Assembly (NCBI RefSeq): GCF_001687665.2 | Contig: NZ_CP016543.2 | Location: 2,666,001 to 2,730,000, forward strand | Length of the DNA stretch: 64,000 nt | Direction of reading: 5' to 3' | Source: Planococcus donghaensis | GTDB lineage: Bacteria > Bacillota > Bacilli > Bacillales_A > Planococcaceae | Position numbers and translations under genes: made by a program | Notes under the pieces: generated by a model | The model's database searches: none | Seen by the model: the letters and a program-made list of their open reading frames with translations, nothing else | Told to the model about the DNA's origin: nothing | In this document: in pieces, positions 45,049 to 56,792 of the stretch | How positions within the stretch are numbered: position 1 is the stretch's first letter | Layout: each line of letters starts with the position of its first letter

Positions 45049-46254
45049 ATGACCCGAACAAAGCAGCTTGATTTATTGTTTGAAGAGATGATTGAGATCA
45101 GAAGATATTTACATATGAATCCTGAACTATCACATCAAGAAATTGCGACTCCTGCTTTTATTGCAGACCGCTTGGAAGAAATGGGTGTGGAAGTTCGGCG
45201 CGATGTAGGTGGACGTGGTGTGGTAGGAACGATACGTGGCGGCAAACCCGGCAAAACGATTGCATTTCGCGCTGATTTTGATGCCTTGCCGATTGATGAC
45301 CAAAAAGAAGTTGTTTATAAATCGACTGTTCCAGGTGTTATGCATGCGTGTGGACATGACGGTCATACAGCAGCGTTGCTTGGCTTTGCGAAAGCGATGG
45401 TCGCTATGCAAGATGACTTGCCAGGAACGATTGTGCTGATTCACCAGTTTGGCGAGGAAGTATCGCCTGGTGGTGCACAGGCCATGATTGCCGATGGTTG
45501 TTTAAATGGTGTAGATGAAGTGTATGGCGCGCATTTGCAGAGCACGATGGACATAGGTAGCGTTTATTTACGCGACGGATTTTTACAAGCTTCTGAAGAT
45601 GTCGTTAAAATTGTTGTGCACGGTTCAGGAACCCATGGGGCCGAACCGCATCACGGCGTTGATCCGATTTTAGCAGCGAGCCACATTATGGTAGCTTTGC
45701 AATCGATCGTCAGCCGGAATGCAAATCCGTTAAAAGAACTTGTTGTAACGATCGGTAAGTTTCATGCAGGAGATGCGGATAACGTTATTTCGAGTAAAGC
45801 AGTGCTCGAAGGAACCATTCGTGTATTCGATCCTGAAATTCGAAAATTAGCGAGTCAGCGGCTGCGGACAATTGTGGAAAATGTGGCAATTGCCTTGGGA
45901 GCTACTGCAGAAGTTAGCATCGAAGCGGGATACGACTCGCTTTGGAATCACCCAGCCGAAACGAACATTGTTCGAGCAGCTGCAGCGAGCGTGTTAGGCG
46001 CAGATCATGTTGTGGAAATCGATCCGGTGATGCCAGTTGAAGATTTTACGTATTATACGCAAGCTAAGCCTGGTGCTTACTTTTTTGTAGGTGCGAAAAT
46101 GGAAAATGATTCATTAGTTTATCCACATCACCATGAAAACTTTGATTTTAATGAGCATGCCATGTTGATAACAGCAAAAGTGTTTGCGGAGATTTATTTT
46201 AAAGCGCAAGAATCTGCCGTGGACAGTATTTCTGGTGATTTGGACAGTATTTGA
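45049..46254 (+). CDS. M20 family amidohydrolase
   Basis: 401 aa. The ATG at 45049 has AAGGAG 8 bp upstream. M20D (IAA-amino-acid/N-acyl amino acid hydrolase-like) with metal ligands in HACGHDGHTAALL near 97-109 (Cys and His), GEEVSPGGAQ near 133, and a C-terminal HHHENFDFNE. It probably releases amino acids from N-acyl or peptide conjugates. The last ten residues, DSISGDLDSI, are encoded by the first one and a half units of the 21-bp repeat cassette at 46215, so the original C-terminus was replaced or extended by the repeat. It is divergent from the dipeptide epimerase. Confidence 0.88.
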   Translation: MTRTKQLDLLFEEMIEIRRYLHMNPELSHQEIATPAFIADRLEEMGVEVRRDVGGRGVVGTIRGGKPGKTIAFRADFDALPIDDQKEVVYKSTVPGVMHACGHDGHTAALLGFAKAMVAMQDDLPGTIVLIHQFGEEVSPGGAQAMIADGCLNGVDEVYGAHLQSTMDIGSVYLRDGFLQASEDVVKIVVHGSGTHGAEPHHGVDPILAASHIMVALQSIVSRNANPLKELVVTIGKFHAGDADNVISSKAVLEGTIRVFDPEIRKLASQRLRTIVENVAIALGATAEVSIEAGYDSLWNHPAETNIVRAAAASVLGADHVVEIDPVMPVEDFTYYTQAKPGAYFFVGAKMENDSLVYPHHHENFDFNEHAMLITAKVFAEIYFKAQESAVDSISGDLDSI

Positions 46255-46312
46255 GAAATTCGGACAGTATTCTACACAAATCGGACAGTATTTCGTCCAA
46301 TCTCGACAGTAT
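46215..46312 (+). repeat. 21-bp phased repeat cassette 3 (five units)
   Basis: GACAG positions 46222, 46243, 46263, 46284 and 46305 (spacings 21, 20, 21, 21). Units: GTGGACAGTATTT, GATTTGGACAGTATTTG, AATTCGGACAGTATTC, AATCGGACAGTATTT and ATCTCGACAGTAT. It overlaps the 3' end of the M20 coding region and lies in a convergent gap before kbl. Confidence 0.92.
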
Positions 46313-46332
46313 CGCCTTTATTTGGAAATAAA

Positions 46333-46371
46333 AACAAGCCAAGCGGCATGATAGTGACCGCTTGGCTTGTT
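46333..46371. terminator. Bidirectional terminator between the M20 gene and kbl
   Basis: A perfect 14-bp stem (46333-46346 with 46358-46371) with an 11-base loop, flanked by A and T runs. Confidence 0.92.
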
Positions 46372-46382
46372 TTTTTGTTTTA

Positions 46383-47573
46383 TTAGTTGATAACGCCTAA
46401 TTCTTTACCGACTTTTTCGTAAGTCGCGATGGCTTCATCTAACATTTCTTTCGTGTGAGCCGCTGTTGGCATGTTGCGTACGCGGCCAGTGCCTTTTGGA
46501 ACCGTTGGGAAGACGATTGATTTTGCATATACGCCTTCTTCAAACAAACGTTTCGAGAATTCTTGTGTCAGCTTCTCATCGCCGATGATGCAAGGTGTGA
46601 TTGGCGTTTCTGAATGACCAATGTCAAAGCCTAAAGCGTCTAGACCTTTTTTCAAGTAGTCGCCATTGTCCCATAACTTGTCATGCAATTCTGTTGAATC
46701 AATAATCATTTGAACAGCTGCTGTAATCGCTGCAACGTCTCCCGGAGTTACCGCTGTTGAGAATAAGAATGGACGTGAACGAACTTTCAACCAGTCGATC
46801 AAGTTTTTCTTGCCGGCTACATAACCGCCAACAACCCCGACTGCTTTAGACAACGTGCCCATTTGCATATCGATTTCTTTTTCAAGACCGAAATGTTTTA
46901 CAGTTCCTTTCCCTTTCCCTGTTACGCCTGATCCGTGTGCATCATCCACATACGTAATCAAGTCAAACTCTTTTGCGATTTCAACGATTTCTGGAAGTTT
47001 GGCAATATCGCCATCCATCGAGAAGACGCCATCTGTAATGACCATTACTTTATTGTAAAGTCCTGATTCTGTTGCTTCTTTTGCTTTCATGCGAAGATCT
47101 TCCATGTCCGAATGTTTAAAAGCGATAATTTTCGCTTTTGACAAGCGGCAGCCATCAATGATTGATGCATGATTTAACTGATCCGAAAGAATCGCGTCGT
47201 TTTTATCCATTACCGCTGAAATGGCGGCCATGTTGCAGTTAAAACCTGATTGGTAAGATAATGCCGCTTCTGTTCCTTTAAATTCCGCAAGCTTTTCTTC
47301 TAACTTCACGTGTAAGTCAAGTGTACCGTTAATTGTACGAACGGCACCTGCTCCAACACCGTATTGATCGATTGCGTCTTTCGCAATTTGTTTCAAGTCT
47401 GCGTTTGTTGCTAGACCTAAATAGTTATTTGAAGAAAGGTTGATTAAGTCTTTGCCGCGCACTTTGATGATCGCGCCGTTTGGTCCTTCCACTGGGTCGA
47501 TTTCGTTATAAAGACCTTGCTCTTTTAATTCTGTTAAGTTTTCATCTAAAAATGCATCTAATTTTTTTGACAA
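46383..47573 (-). CDS. kbl: Glycine C-acetyltransferase (2-amino-3-ketobutyrate CoA ligase)
   Basis: 396 aa, PLP-dependent alpha-oxoamine synthase. It cleaves 2-amino-3-ketobutyrate with CoA to glycine and acetyl-CoA, the second step of threonine breakdown. Marks: [38 protein letters not shown] near 210 (PLP-contacting Asp-His) and [17 protein letters not shown] with the Schiff-base Lys near 242. The tdh gene at 40057 makes its substrate. 8-amino-7-oxononanoate synthase (BioF) has the same fold; the tdh neighbour favours Kbl. Confidence 0.9.
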   Translation of the reverse strand: MSKKLDAFLDENLTELKEQGLYNEIDPVEGPNGAIIKVRGKDLINLSSNNYLGLATNADLKQIAKDAIDQYGVGAGAVRTINGTLDLHVKLEEKLAEFKGTEAALSYQSGFNCNMAAISAVMDKNDAILSDQLNHASIIDGCRLSKAKIIAFKHSDMEDLRMKAKEATESGLYNKVMVITDGVFSMDGDIAKLPEIVEIAKEFDLITYVDDAHGSGVTGKGKGTVKHFGLEKEIDMQMGTLSKAVGVVGGYVAGKKNLIDWLKVRSRPFLFSTAVTPGDVAAITAAVQMIIDSTELHDKLWDNGDYLKKGLDALGFDIGHSETPITPCIIGDEKLTQEFSKRLFEEGVYAKSIVFPTVPKGTGRVRNMPTAAHTKEMLDEAIATYEKVGKELGVIN

Positions 47574-47639
47574 TGTCCTCTTCCTTTCAAAACAAAATTC
47601 TGTCTCTATCTTACCATACGGCCATTTTTTCCAAAAGAA

Positions 47640-47661
47640 AAAGCGGACCGAGGTCCGCTTT
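47640..47661 (-). terminator. Terminator of the metalloprotease gene
   Basis: Stem AAAGCGGACC / GGTCCGCTTT with a 2-base centre, followed on the minus strand by TTCTTTT. It abuts the gene's stop codon. Confidence 0.85.
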
Positions 47662-47665
47662 CGAC

Positions 47666-49753
47666 TTATTTTTCTGCTTTTGGATTTTTTGTTTTGTACT
47701 GCACTTCATATGTGAATTCTTTCGCTTCTCGTTGCCCTTCTTCTGCAGCATATGATGTAATCATTTTCACATTGCCTTCGCGCAGAACTTGTTGTAAATC
47801 GAGTGCTTGTTTATCTGTCACGTTATATGGATCTACATGGAAAACACGTTCTTTGCCATTTTTCTTTGTTTGGATAAATGTTGTTGTAAAGTTTACGTAC
47901 TCTCCTTTTAATTGGCCCAGTGATTGGAACGGATCTGTTGATGTGCCATCCGCTGAGAAATTGCCTAGTTGAATATCTTTCAGGAACCAGCCTGTCTCAT
48001 TATAACCCCAGTCCGTTAAGTTACGGAATGAAACTAAAACATCTTGCCCTGCATATGTTGATAAATCAAAGGTTTCAGTTGTCCAATCACCATTCGTGCC
48101 TGTAAATCCAGGAACGTTTTCTTTGATGGTCGGGTAACCTTCTTCAACTACGTCACTGCGTGTGTTTTCATTTTCAAGAGAAGTCCACGTATCGCCATTG
48201 TCTGTTGATACTTGAACCATCCCGTAATCCCACTGTTCTTCAATATCGTAGAAGTGATCAAACGTTAATGTTGCGTTAGTATCAGGAACCGTGGCACCAA
48301 AGATTAATGCTTGATCTGCTTCATCACCATTATTAGCATGCAAGACTTGTTCTCCAGAACCTTTAGGATCTGCTATTGTTTTCCACTGCAATGGCAGGAA
48401 GTCAACGCCGTCAAATTCTAATCCACGAACGTCTTTGCCAAAGTTAAACTCTTTAAAGTCCCCACCCCATGCCGGAACGCCTTCTTTTTCAAACGTTTTT
48501 GCTTTTTCAAAGTCTACTGTCTTTCCTCTTACTGCTCCCTCTTTGCCGACTGGTAGTTCTCTCAAGTTAATGCTATCAAAGTTGTAATCGCTGCTGACAT
48601 TTGAATTATCTAATGTCAAAGCTGTCATAAAGTTTTGATACACTTCCGTAAATGTTTTGCCGGTAGCGTTATCTCTCAATACTTTTTCAACACTAACGAT
48701 TCCTTGGCTGGTACCGTCTGTTGCCAATTCACGAACAAACTCTTTGCCGAACTTATCGTACATATAAAGCATAAACAAGTAGACTTGACCATAGTCTGCA
48801 ATTGTTTCTGGTCCTGTTGCCGCTGTACCGTGCTCATCCCAATTTACTAGTGAATTTTCTGGGTGATCTAAATAAAAATTGATTGATCCTTCCCCGTGAC
48901 CATAACCGCCAAGGTATTCAGAGAAAGTCGACATGCCTTCATTTAGCCAACTTTCTTCTGCACCGTCATTATCCGCTTGGATTAAATGTTGCAACTCATG
49001 AATCGTTGTCCCGAAGAACGTGCTTTCTAAACGTGTGTCCCACGAATTTGTATCGATTGTAACAATGTTGCGATCGATGTAGTTTTCAATGGTTTGCCAA
49101 AAGAAGCCGGCAACGAAAAATGGATAACTTGGATTATCCCAACCTTCATCTTGCACATTGTCAACAAGCATAATAATTTTGTCAGAACCCTCGTAATAAT
49201 CATCAGGCAGACCAACCAGACCAGGAAGTGGCGAATTTGATCCGTCCAGTGACTCAGGTGTCCCAAAAAACTCAGTTGCTGTCGGATAAATATTGCTGTC
49301 GAATTCGTCGCGCAGTTTATCTACTTGTGCTTGTGTAACGACGTCAGCCGGTTTTGGATTGTTTGGACCGTATGACAAGTCATTCGCTACCCAAATTTCT
49401 ACATTGTCCCCAATACTTCTAAGTGTGAAATCTTTAAAAGATAAGTTGCGATTCAAAAACTTTTTCGTGCCGCCATCGTATGTAAATGTACCATCGGCCT
49501 CGGCATCTGCTTCTCCGTTTCCTACTTCATCGGCTTGCGCTTTTATCTTTTTCTCCGCTTCTTTTTGGAAGTCGGCATCTTGTGACAGTTTATTCAGGTT
49601 GCCATCAATATCAATTCGTTCTCCGTACCTTTCGCTGTTCCAATCATTTATGGATGGTACGGTCTCGCTTGGTGCCGCTATTGCTGCTGGTGCCATTAAA
49701 GATAAGGTTAAAGCACTAGCTGATAAAATTGATACCCATTTGCTGTTTTTCAT
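47666..49753 (-). CDS. Secreted zinc metalloprotease, hyicolysin/immune-inhibitor-A-like
   Basis: 695 aa. A signal peptide (about 1-26) ends in AIAAPSE. Catalytic domain: [11 protein letters not shown] near 258-268 (HExxH-type zinc motif with the catalytic Glu), then [17 protein letters not shown], whose Glu is the likely third ligand. This layout is that of M30 hyicolysin-type enzymes. From about 430 there is a MAM/jelly-roll-like module as in immune inhibitor A proteins ([39 protein letters not shown]). The C-terminus is basic, without a wall-sorting signal, so free secretion is expected. Likely role: extracellular protein breakdown. Monocistronic. M6 versus M30 placement cannot be settled by eye. 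Confidence 0.82.
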   Translation of the reverse strand: MKNSKWVSILSASALTLSLMAPAAIAAPSETVPSINDWNSERYGERIDIDGNLNKLSQDADFQKEAEKKIKAQADEVGNGEADAEADGTFTYDGGTKKFLNRNLSFKDFTLRSIGDNVEIWVANDLSYGPNNPKPADVVTQAQVDKLRDEFDSNIYPTATEFFGTPESLDGSNSPLPGLVGLPDDYYEGSDKIIMLVDNVQDEGWDNPSYPFFVAGFFWQTIENYIDRNIVTIDTNSWDTRLESTFFGTTIHELQHLIQADNDGAEESWLNEGMSTFSEYLGGYGHGEGSINFYLDHPENSLVNWDEHGTAATGPETIADYGQVYLFMLYMYDKFGKEFVRELATDGTSQGIVSVEKVLRDNATGKTFTEVYQNFMTALTLDNSNVSSDYNFDSINLRELPVGKEGAVRGKTVDFEKAKTFEKEGVPAWGGDFKEFNFGKDVRGLEFDGVDFLPLQWKTIADPKGSGEQVLHANNGDEADQALIFGATVPDTNATLTFDHFYDIEEQWDYGMVQVSTDNGDTWTSLENENTRSDVVEEGYPTIKENVPGFTGTNGDWTTETFDLSTYAGQDVLVSFRNLTDWGYNETGWFLKDIQLGNFSADGTSTDPFQSLGQLKGEYVNFTTTFIQTKKNGKERVFHVDPYNVTDKQALDLQQVLREGNVKMITSYAAEEGQREAKEFTYEVQYKTKNPKAEK

Positions 49754-49796
49754 TGTGGTTCCCCTCTCTAAATGTCAGAATATTATTACTATTGAA

Positions 49797-49805
49797 ATCA
49801 TAACA
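49797..49805 (-). promoter_or_regulatory. Extended -10 of the metalloprotease promoter
   Basis: TGTTATGAT on the minus strand (TG plus TATGAT, -10 at 49797-49802), 44 bp before the start codon. No good -35 lies 17 bp upstream. Confidence 0.45.
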
Positions 49806-49840
49806 TGAGAGTTTAACCAGAAAAATGGGAAGTAAGATAT

Positions 49841-49857
49841 ATTTCGTGTAACGAAAT
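49841..49857. promoter_or_regulatory. Perfect palindrome upstream of the metalloprotease promoter
   Basis: ATTTCGT, GTA, ACGAAAT: 7-bp half-sites with a 3-bp centre, about 40 bp upstream of the -10. It is in place for an activator or repressor; no regulator was matched. Confidence 0.5.
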
Positions 49858-49927
49858 TACTTATAGTGTAATTACATTTTTATCCATATGATTGTTTTTA
49901 ATAGTTTAAATTTATTAAAAAAATAAA

Positions 49928-49948
49928 AAACCGCCACTTCGGCGGTTT
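49928..49948 (-). terminator. Terminator of the yrrT-mccB operon
   Basis: Stem AAACCGCC / GGCGGTTT, 5-base loop, with TTTTTTATTTTTT on the minus strand. It lies 5 bp past the mccB stop. Confidence 0.92.
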
Positions 49949-49952
49949 CAAC

Positions 49953-52018
<2,066 letters not shown>

Positions 52019-52029
52019 CGATATTCTCC

Positions 52030-52503
52030 TTAGTTTGCTGTTTCCGCGAATACTTGAGTCCATTGATCTTTTTTCGCTAACATTTCACGTGCCAACTCTT
52101 TCGCGCCCTCTAAGCTATGACTCGCAGCCCAACCGCATTGCACTTCATTACACGCTGGCACTTCGTCCGCTTCGATGACGTCTTTTAATGTATTTTCTAA
52201 AATACGTAGGATTTCATCGTAATCATCAAGATTTATAACAGACAAGTAAAATCCTGTTTGGCACCCCATTGGCCCGATATCGACAATATCATCTGAATGA
52301 TTGCGACTATGTTCAGCCATCATGTGTTCAAGAGAATGAAGACCTGGCATGTCCATATGCTCTTTGTTTGGTTGCTTGAATCGGATATCGTATTTGCGGA
52401 TAGTATCGCCTTTAACTCCTGTTTTTTCTCCCGCTAAACGGACATACGGTGCTGCCACTTTTGTGTGATCTAAGTTAAAGCTTTCAACATTCATTTTTTT
52501 CAT
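52030..52503 (-). CDS. luxS: S-ribosylhomocysteine lyase LuxS
   Basis: 157 aa, the usual length. It splits S-ribosylhomocysteine into homocysteine and DPD, the AI-2 precursor. Metal site [14 protein letters not shown] near 57 (HxxEH) and the catalytic Cys in [11 protein letters not shown] near 83; the third ligand is in the C-terminal [17 protein letters not shown] region. AAGGAG is 8 bp before the ATG. It stands between yrrT and mccA, where B. subtilis has mtnN instead. It acts as the homocysteine source of the operon. Confidence 0.96.
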   Translation of the reverse strand: MKKMNVESFNLDHTKVAAPYVRLAGEKTGVKGDTIRKYDIRFKQPNKEHMDMPGLHSLEHMMAEHSRNHSDDIVDIGPMGCQTGFYLSVINLDDYDEILRILENTLKDVIEADEVPACNEVQCGWAASHSLEGAKELAREMLAKKDQWTQVFAETAN

Positions 52504-52515
52504 CTCTATCGCTCC

Positions 52516-53151
52516 TTATATTTTAGTTGCTTCTATCAAAAAGACGTAGTTGTTCATCTTCGACAAGTTTACGGTAAACCCTGCTTTTATGATTAACTCT
52601 TTTAATTTCGGAATCGTCGTATAGTATTCGCGGTTCAAATCTTCCACTAAATTAAAATGTCCTCTTGCTTGTTCAAAAGCAATCATTTCTTGTTTGCTTT
52701 GTTCTGTATCAAACACGGTATCCGCAAAAATCACTTTACCGCCAGATGGCAATTTTTCGGCGTAAATTTGAAACGCACGCGCTTTTTCTGCATCGGTTAG
52801 ATGATGAAACGCATATGAACTTACAAAACTTTGCGCCGAAATTGGTGTTTCAAATTCCAAAAAATCTCCGTCTATGACTGTTAAATTCGGCATTTTTTGT
52901 GCAGTGACTTGTCGCATTGCTTGATTTGGTTCGATACCAACTACTTGGAAACCCTGTTCTAGTAGTTTTTCAGCTAGATTGCCAGTACCCACGCCAAATT
53001 CGATCACAGGCCCAATCGCTGCCTCTGCTACTGCTTGTAAGATTTCATTATATTTTAAGAAAACGTCTCTATACTCTTCATCATTGCCATTCACTGATTC
53101 ATCATAGGTGTGGACCCACTCATCAAATATCTCTACAAATTCACGCCCCAT
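52516..53151 (-). CDS. yrrT: SAM-dependent methyltransferase YrrT
   Basis: 211 aa, class-I methyltransferase fold. SAM motif I reads PVIEFGVGTGNLAEKLL near 50; motif II is VIDGDFLEF. It begins MGREFVEIFDEWVHTYDESV, as YrrT proteins do, after GAGGAGG at 8 bp. Substrate unknown. First gene of the operon with luxS, mccA and mccB. In B. subtilis yrrT heads the CymR-controlled yrrT-mtnN-mccA-mccB operon. It may produce the SAH that the operon then recycles. Confidence 0.88.
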   Translation of the reverse strand: MGREFVEIFDEWVHTYDESVNGNDEEYRDVFLKYNEILQAVAEAAIGPVIEFGVGTGNLAEKLLEQGFQVVGIEPNQAMRQVTAQKMPNLTVIDGDFLEFETPISAQSFVSSYAFHHLTDAEKARAFQIYAEKLPSGGKVIFADTVFDTEQSKQEMIAFEQARGHFNLVEDLNREYYTTIPKLKELIIKAGFTVNLSKMNNYVFLIEATKI

Positions 53152-53267
53152 AAAAATGCCTCCTCAGGTTTTTTATACAAAACCAATAGACTTACTAGGT
53201 TTTATTAAATCATATTGCTTTAAAGGTTTCAAGTATTGTGGGATAAGTTCCCCTTTTTCCCACAAAA

Positions 53268-53293
53268 AAAGCCAGGCATCTATGCCTAGCTTT
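53268..53293 (-). terminator. Terminator of the YczE-like gene
   Basis: Stem AAAGC, AGGCAT with ATGCCT, GCTTT (one C/A mismatch), 2-base loop, and seven T residues on the minus strand. Confidence 0.88.
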
Positions 53294-53297
53294 ACTT

Positions 53298-53939
53298 TTA
53301 AACTTTGAGAACGTGGGGCTGGTTTTCTTTATCGCCTATTAAAATTACGAGCAGTTTTTCAAATTGAGGTAACGACTGCTGAACGATTCGGCCAGTCAAC
53401 AATGCCACAGCGATCGTCCCAATTCCAACTGGTCCTCCGAGTAACCAACCGAGCAATGCGACGCCTACTTCAATCCCTGCACGAACCACACTTATACTCA
53501 ATCCCGTTTTATGAACGAGCAACATCATCAAGCTATCTCGCGGTCCCGCACCGATTTTGGGCGATACATACAGACCTACACCATACCCTGAAATGACAAT
53601 ACCCGCTGATAGGATTATTATTTGCCCAACTAACGTGTGAATGTCTGGAATTAAAAAATTAAAAATATCGATAAAGACCCCAACCAATAACATGTTTAAA
53701 AAAGTGCCGACTTGCGGAATTTGCCGCGTAAAGAAAGCTGTAATCGCAATGATCGTGAACCCAGCAATAACTGACCACGTACCAATCGTCAGTCCGAAAT
53801 TCAGATACAAACCAACATGCAAAACATCCCATGGACCAATGCCTAGTTTGCTCCCTTTAATCGTCATCGTAAACCCAAGAGCAAGAACGATCAATCCAAC
53901 AATAAAAAACAACCAGCGATAAAATAACGAACGCTTCAT
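53298..53939 (-). CDS. YczE/YitT-type membrane protein
   Basis: 213 aa with five membrane segments. Family marks: LGFTMTIKGSKLGIGPWDVL near 19-38, GPRDSLMMLLVHKTGLSISV near 132 and WLLGGPVGIGTIAVALLTG near 166. YczE affects surfactin production in B. subtilis by an unknown mechanism; the general role of the family is not established. The C-terminal tail is charged and cytoplasmic. Monocistronic, with its terminator directly after the stop. Confidence 0.85.
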   Translation of the reverse strand: MKRSLFYRWLFFIVGLIVLALGFTMTIKGSKLGIGPWDVLHVGLYLNFGLTIGTWSVIAGFTIIAITAFFTRQIPQVGTFLNMLLVGVFIDIFNFLIPDIHTLVGQIIILSAGIVISGYGVGLYVSPKIGAGPRDSLMMLLVHKTGLSISVVRAGIEVGVALLGWLLGGPVGIGTIAVALLTGRIVQQSLPQFEKLLVILIGDKENQPHVLKV

Positions 53940-53973
53940 TCAAATCCTTCTTTCTATATGTTGATATGAAAAA

Positions 53974-54001
53974 TCCATCCATTCACGAAAGAATGGATGG
54001 A
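53974..54001 (-). terminator. ybaK terminator
   Basis: A perfect 11-bp stem (TCCATCCATTC / GAATGGATGGA), 6-base loop and TTTTTC on the minus strand. Confidence 0.88.
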
Positions 54002-54005
54002 GGCT

Positions 54006-54497
54006 TTATTGAATTGATGTGGTCAACTCAGCAAAATAACCTTTTGTTACAGACACAAGTTCCGTTGGGGACAATTTTAGTTGCATGCCGATTTTACCCG
54101 CAGAAACGATCAGCTGAGACAATTGCTCTGCTTCTGTAGAAACAAATGTTGGAAATGGTTTTTTCATTCCGACAGGTGAACAACCGCCACGGACATAACC
54201 TGTTAAAGACAAAATATCTTTTACAGGAATCATATCGATTTTCTTTTCACCGGCGGCTTTTGCTGCTTTTTTTAAGTCTAGTTCTTCTGCAACAGGAATC
54301 ACGAAGACATAGATTTGTTTTGATACACCTGATGCGACAAGTGTTTTATAGACAAGTTCTGGTGAATAACCGATTTTGTCAGCTACAGAGACACCATCTA
54401 CTTTGCCATCTTCTACTGAATAATGGAGTAGCTCATACGGAATTTTTTCCTTGTCGAGCATACGAGCCGCGTTCGTTTTTGCGATTTTTTTTGCCAT
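54006..54497 (-). CDS. ybaK: Cys-tRNA(Pro)/Cys-tRNA(Cys) deacylase YbaK
   Basis: 163 aa, YbaK/EbsC trans-editing family. It hydrolyses tRNA-Pro mischarged with cysteine. Family marks: [54 protein letters not shown] middle with the conserved Lys, [20 protein letters not shown] near 100 and GQ-less C-terminus [17 protein letters not shown]. Cytoplasmic. Monocistronic, upstream of topB on the same strand order with 64 bp between them. Confidence 0.9.
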   Translation of the reverse strand: MAKKIAKTNAARMLDKEKIPYELLHYSVEDGKVDGVSVADKIGYSPELVYKTLVASGVSKQIYVFVIPVAEELDLKKAAKAAGEKKIDMIPVKDILSLTGYVRGGCSPVGMKKPFPTFVSTEAEQLSQLIVSAGKIGMQLKLSPTELVSVTKGYFAELTTSIQ

Positions 54498-54561
54498 GAC
54501 ATCTTCCCCTTGCTTTGAAAAGATTCGTTAGTCACAGCATACCATTATCTGTAAAGGGATT

Positions 54562-56721
54562 CTATTCGCTTTGACCTAGTAATTTTTTTAATGCCTCGGC
54601 CATTGCTGTATTTTGCGGTGCTTCGTCTTGTTGCTTCAAGTATTTATTGACGTCTTTTTTATTGGCTTTGGATTGGCCAGACTTTTTACGTTTTTCAAAT
54701 GCTGACAGTTTTTCACGGTGACCGCATTTGCAAACAAAAATTTTGCCGTCTCCTTCACCTTGCAATTCCAACTTTTTATGGCAATTTGGACAGCGCGCAT
54801 TGGTTTGCATTGCTACTTGCTTTTTATAACCACATTCACGGTCCTGGCAGACATTCATCTTGCCACGCTTGCCGTTGACTTCAAGAAGCGGTTTGCCGCA
54901 GTCGGGGCACATTTTGCCGGTGATGTTATCGTGTTTAAACTTCTTATCGCTCTTTTTAATATCGGAAACCGATTTTTCAGCGAATGCGATCATTTCTGTA
55001 ATAAACTGTTCTTTTTTCAATTGGCCTTTCGCAATTTTCGTTAACTGCTGCTCCCAATCGGCCGTAAGTTTTGGTGATTTCAAGTCTTCTGGAACGAGTT
55101 CAAGCAATTGACGACCTTTTGACGTAATCGTTAAGTCTTTGCCTTTTTTCTCGATCAAGAACGTATTGAATAATTTATCGATAACGTCAGCTCGTGTGGC
55201 AACTGTTCCCAGTCCACCAGCTTCACCTAGTGTTTGAATGACTTCTTTTGTTTCACCGCTCATAAACTGTGCTGGATTCTCCATAGCACCCAGCAGCGTT
55301 CCTTCATTGAAAAACGCAGGTGGCTTGGTTTTGCCGTCTGTTAATGCAATGCCTTTAAGCGTCAGCTTTTGATCTTTTTCAAAAGCTGGCAACGTCGTGT
55401 CGTTGTCATCGCCTTCGTCTTTGTAAATGCGTTTCCAACCTTCGTTGCGAACGGTATTGCCTCTCGCTTGGAATATTTCTCCGCCAGCCGTTAACTTGAC
55501 CGTCGTTTGGTCAAATTCGTATTGCGGATAAAATACCGCGAGGAAACGTTTAACAATCATGTCGTATAATTTATGCTCTTTGTCCGATAAATCGTGTAAA
55601 GGCGGCGTTTCTTCTGTCGGGATAATCGCGTGGTGATCGGAAACTTTCGCATCATCGATTACGCCTTTTTGCGGTGCTACTGGGTTTTTCAAAATCATCG
55701 AAGCTGCACTACGGTATGGTCCCATTTGTACGGCTTTGATGCGGTCTTTTAACGTATCCCGCATATCGCTCGTTAAATGCTTCGAATCAGTACGCGGGTA
55801 TGTCACGATTTTATAGCGCTCGTACAAGTTTTGTAGCGTATTCAGCGTTTCTTTTGCTGACCAGCTATAGCGCTTGTATGCTTCTTTTTGCAGTTCCGTC
55901 AAATCGAATAAAGGCGGTGCAGGCTGACGTTTCGGCGTAATCTTAATATCCGTTACAGTACCTTCATGCGTGTTTTCGAGTTTAGCGAACAGCTTATCGA
56001 TATTTTCTTTATCGAATGATTGTGTCGAGTTGCCATCTGTCCATGTAAATGTCGCTTGGTCGGTAATGGCTTGCATGCCGTAATACGCTTTCGGCTGGAA
56101 ATTGCGAATTTGTTTTTCCCGTTCGGCAATCATGGCGAGCGTCGGCGTTTGCACGCGTCCTGTTGATAGTTGCGCGTTGTATTTGACCGTTAGCGCGCGT
56201 GTAGCATTAATGCCGACAACCCAATCCGCTTCTGCACGTGCTACGGCTGCTGCATATAAATTTTCGTAAGCGCGACCGTCTTTTAAGTTATTAAACCCGT
56301 CCTTGATGGCTTTGTCGGTAACCGACGAAATCCATAAACGCTTTACCGGTTTACGTGTATTGGTTTTTTCTAAAATCCACCGTGCGACAAGTTCGCCTTC
56401 GCGGCCAGCGTCTGTTGCGATGATGATATCTTTGACATCGCCTCGCTGCAATTGCGATTTTACCGCATTGAATTGTTTCATCGATTGTTTGATTGGCACT
56501 AATTTGAATGGTTTTGGAATGATTGGCAACGTGTCCATTTTCCATTCTTTAAAGTCATTATTGTATTGCTCTGGCTGCGCATGCGTCACTAAATGGCCAA
56601 GTGCCCACGTGACGATATACTGCTTGCCTTCTAAATAGCCGTTTCCTTTTTGGTCACATCCTAATACACGCGCAATGTCACGCGCAACGGATGGCTTTTC
56701 TGCTAAAACGATTGATTTCAT
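54562..56721 (-). CDS. topB: DNA topoisomerase III
   Basis: 719 aa, type IA topoisomerase. N-terminal TOPRIM domain (SIVLAEKPSVARDIARVLG, with IIATDAGREGELVARWIL near 100), catalytic Tyr in KIVTYPRTDSKHL near 310, and NATRALTVKYNAQLSTGRVQ near 173. The C-terminal end carries two zinc ribbons, CPDCGKPLLEV...C..C near 601 and CPNCHKKLEL...C.C near 640, and a Lys-rich tail. Function: decatenation and relaxation of negatively supercoiled DNA. It is transcribed from a short upstream region that it shares with cassette 4 and the NERD gene. Confidence 0.96.
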   Translation of the reverse strand: MKSIVLAEKPSVARDIARVLGCDQKGNGYLEGKQYIVTWALGHLVTHAQPEQYNNDFKEWKMDTLPIIPKPFKLVPIKQSMKQFNAVKSQLQRGDVKDIIIATDAGREGELVARWILEKTNTRKPVKRLWISSVTDKAIKDGFNNLKDGRAYENLYAAAVARAEADWVVGINATRALTVKYNAQLSTGRVQTPTLAMIAEREKQIRNFQPKAYYGMQAITDQATFTWTDGNSTQSFDKENIDKLFAKLENTHEGTVTDIKITPKRQPAPPLFDLTELQKEAYKRYSWSAKETLNTLQNLYERYKIVTYPRTDSKHLTSDMRDTLKDRIKAVQMGPYRSAASMILKNPVAPQKGVIDDAKVSDHHAIIPTEETPPLHDLSDKEHKLYDMIVKRFLAVFYPQYEFDQTTVKLTAGGEIFQARGNTVRNEGWKRIYKDEGDDNDTTLPAFEKDQKLTLKGIALTDGKTKPPAFFNEGTLLGAMENPAQFMSGETKEVIQTLGEAGGLGTVATRADVIDKLFNTFLIEKKGKDLTITSKGRQLLELVPEDLKSPKLTADWEQQLTKIAKGQLKKEQFITEMIAFAEKSVSDIKKSDKKFKHDNITGKMCPDCGKPLLEVNGKRGKMNVCQDRECGYKKQVAMQTNARCPNCHKKLELQGEGDGKIFVCKCGHREKLSAFEKRKKSGQSKANKKDVNKYLKQQDEAPQNTAMAEALKKLLGQSE

Positions 56722-56750
56722 TTATATTCACCCTCATTTCTACTGTGGTT

Positions 56751-56759
56751 ATTGTAACA
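56751..56759 (-). promoter_or_regulatory. Extended -10 of the topB promoter
   Basis: TGTTACAAT on the minus strand (-10 TACAAT at 56751-56756), 30 bp before the topB start. The -35 is poor. Confidence 0.5.
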
Positions 56760-56792
56760 TTTTCTGTTGGGACTGGCTTTTGAGAGGTGTTT

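Noticed and set aside
53152-53267. CymR box or S-box riboswitch before yrrT
   Set aside because: A weak TTGAAA/TTTAAT promoter can be imagined, but neither a clear CymR site nor an S-box core could be found by eye.
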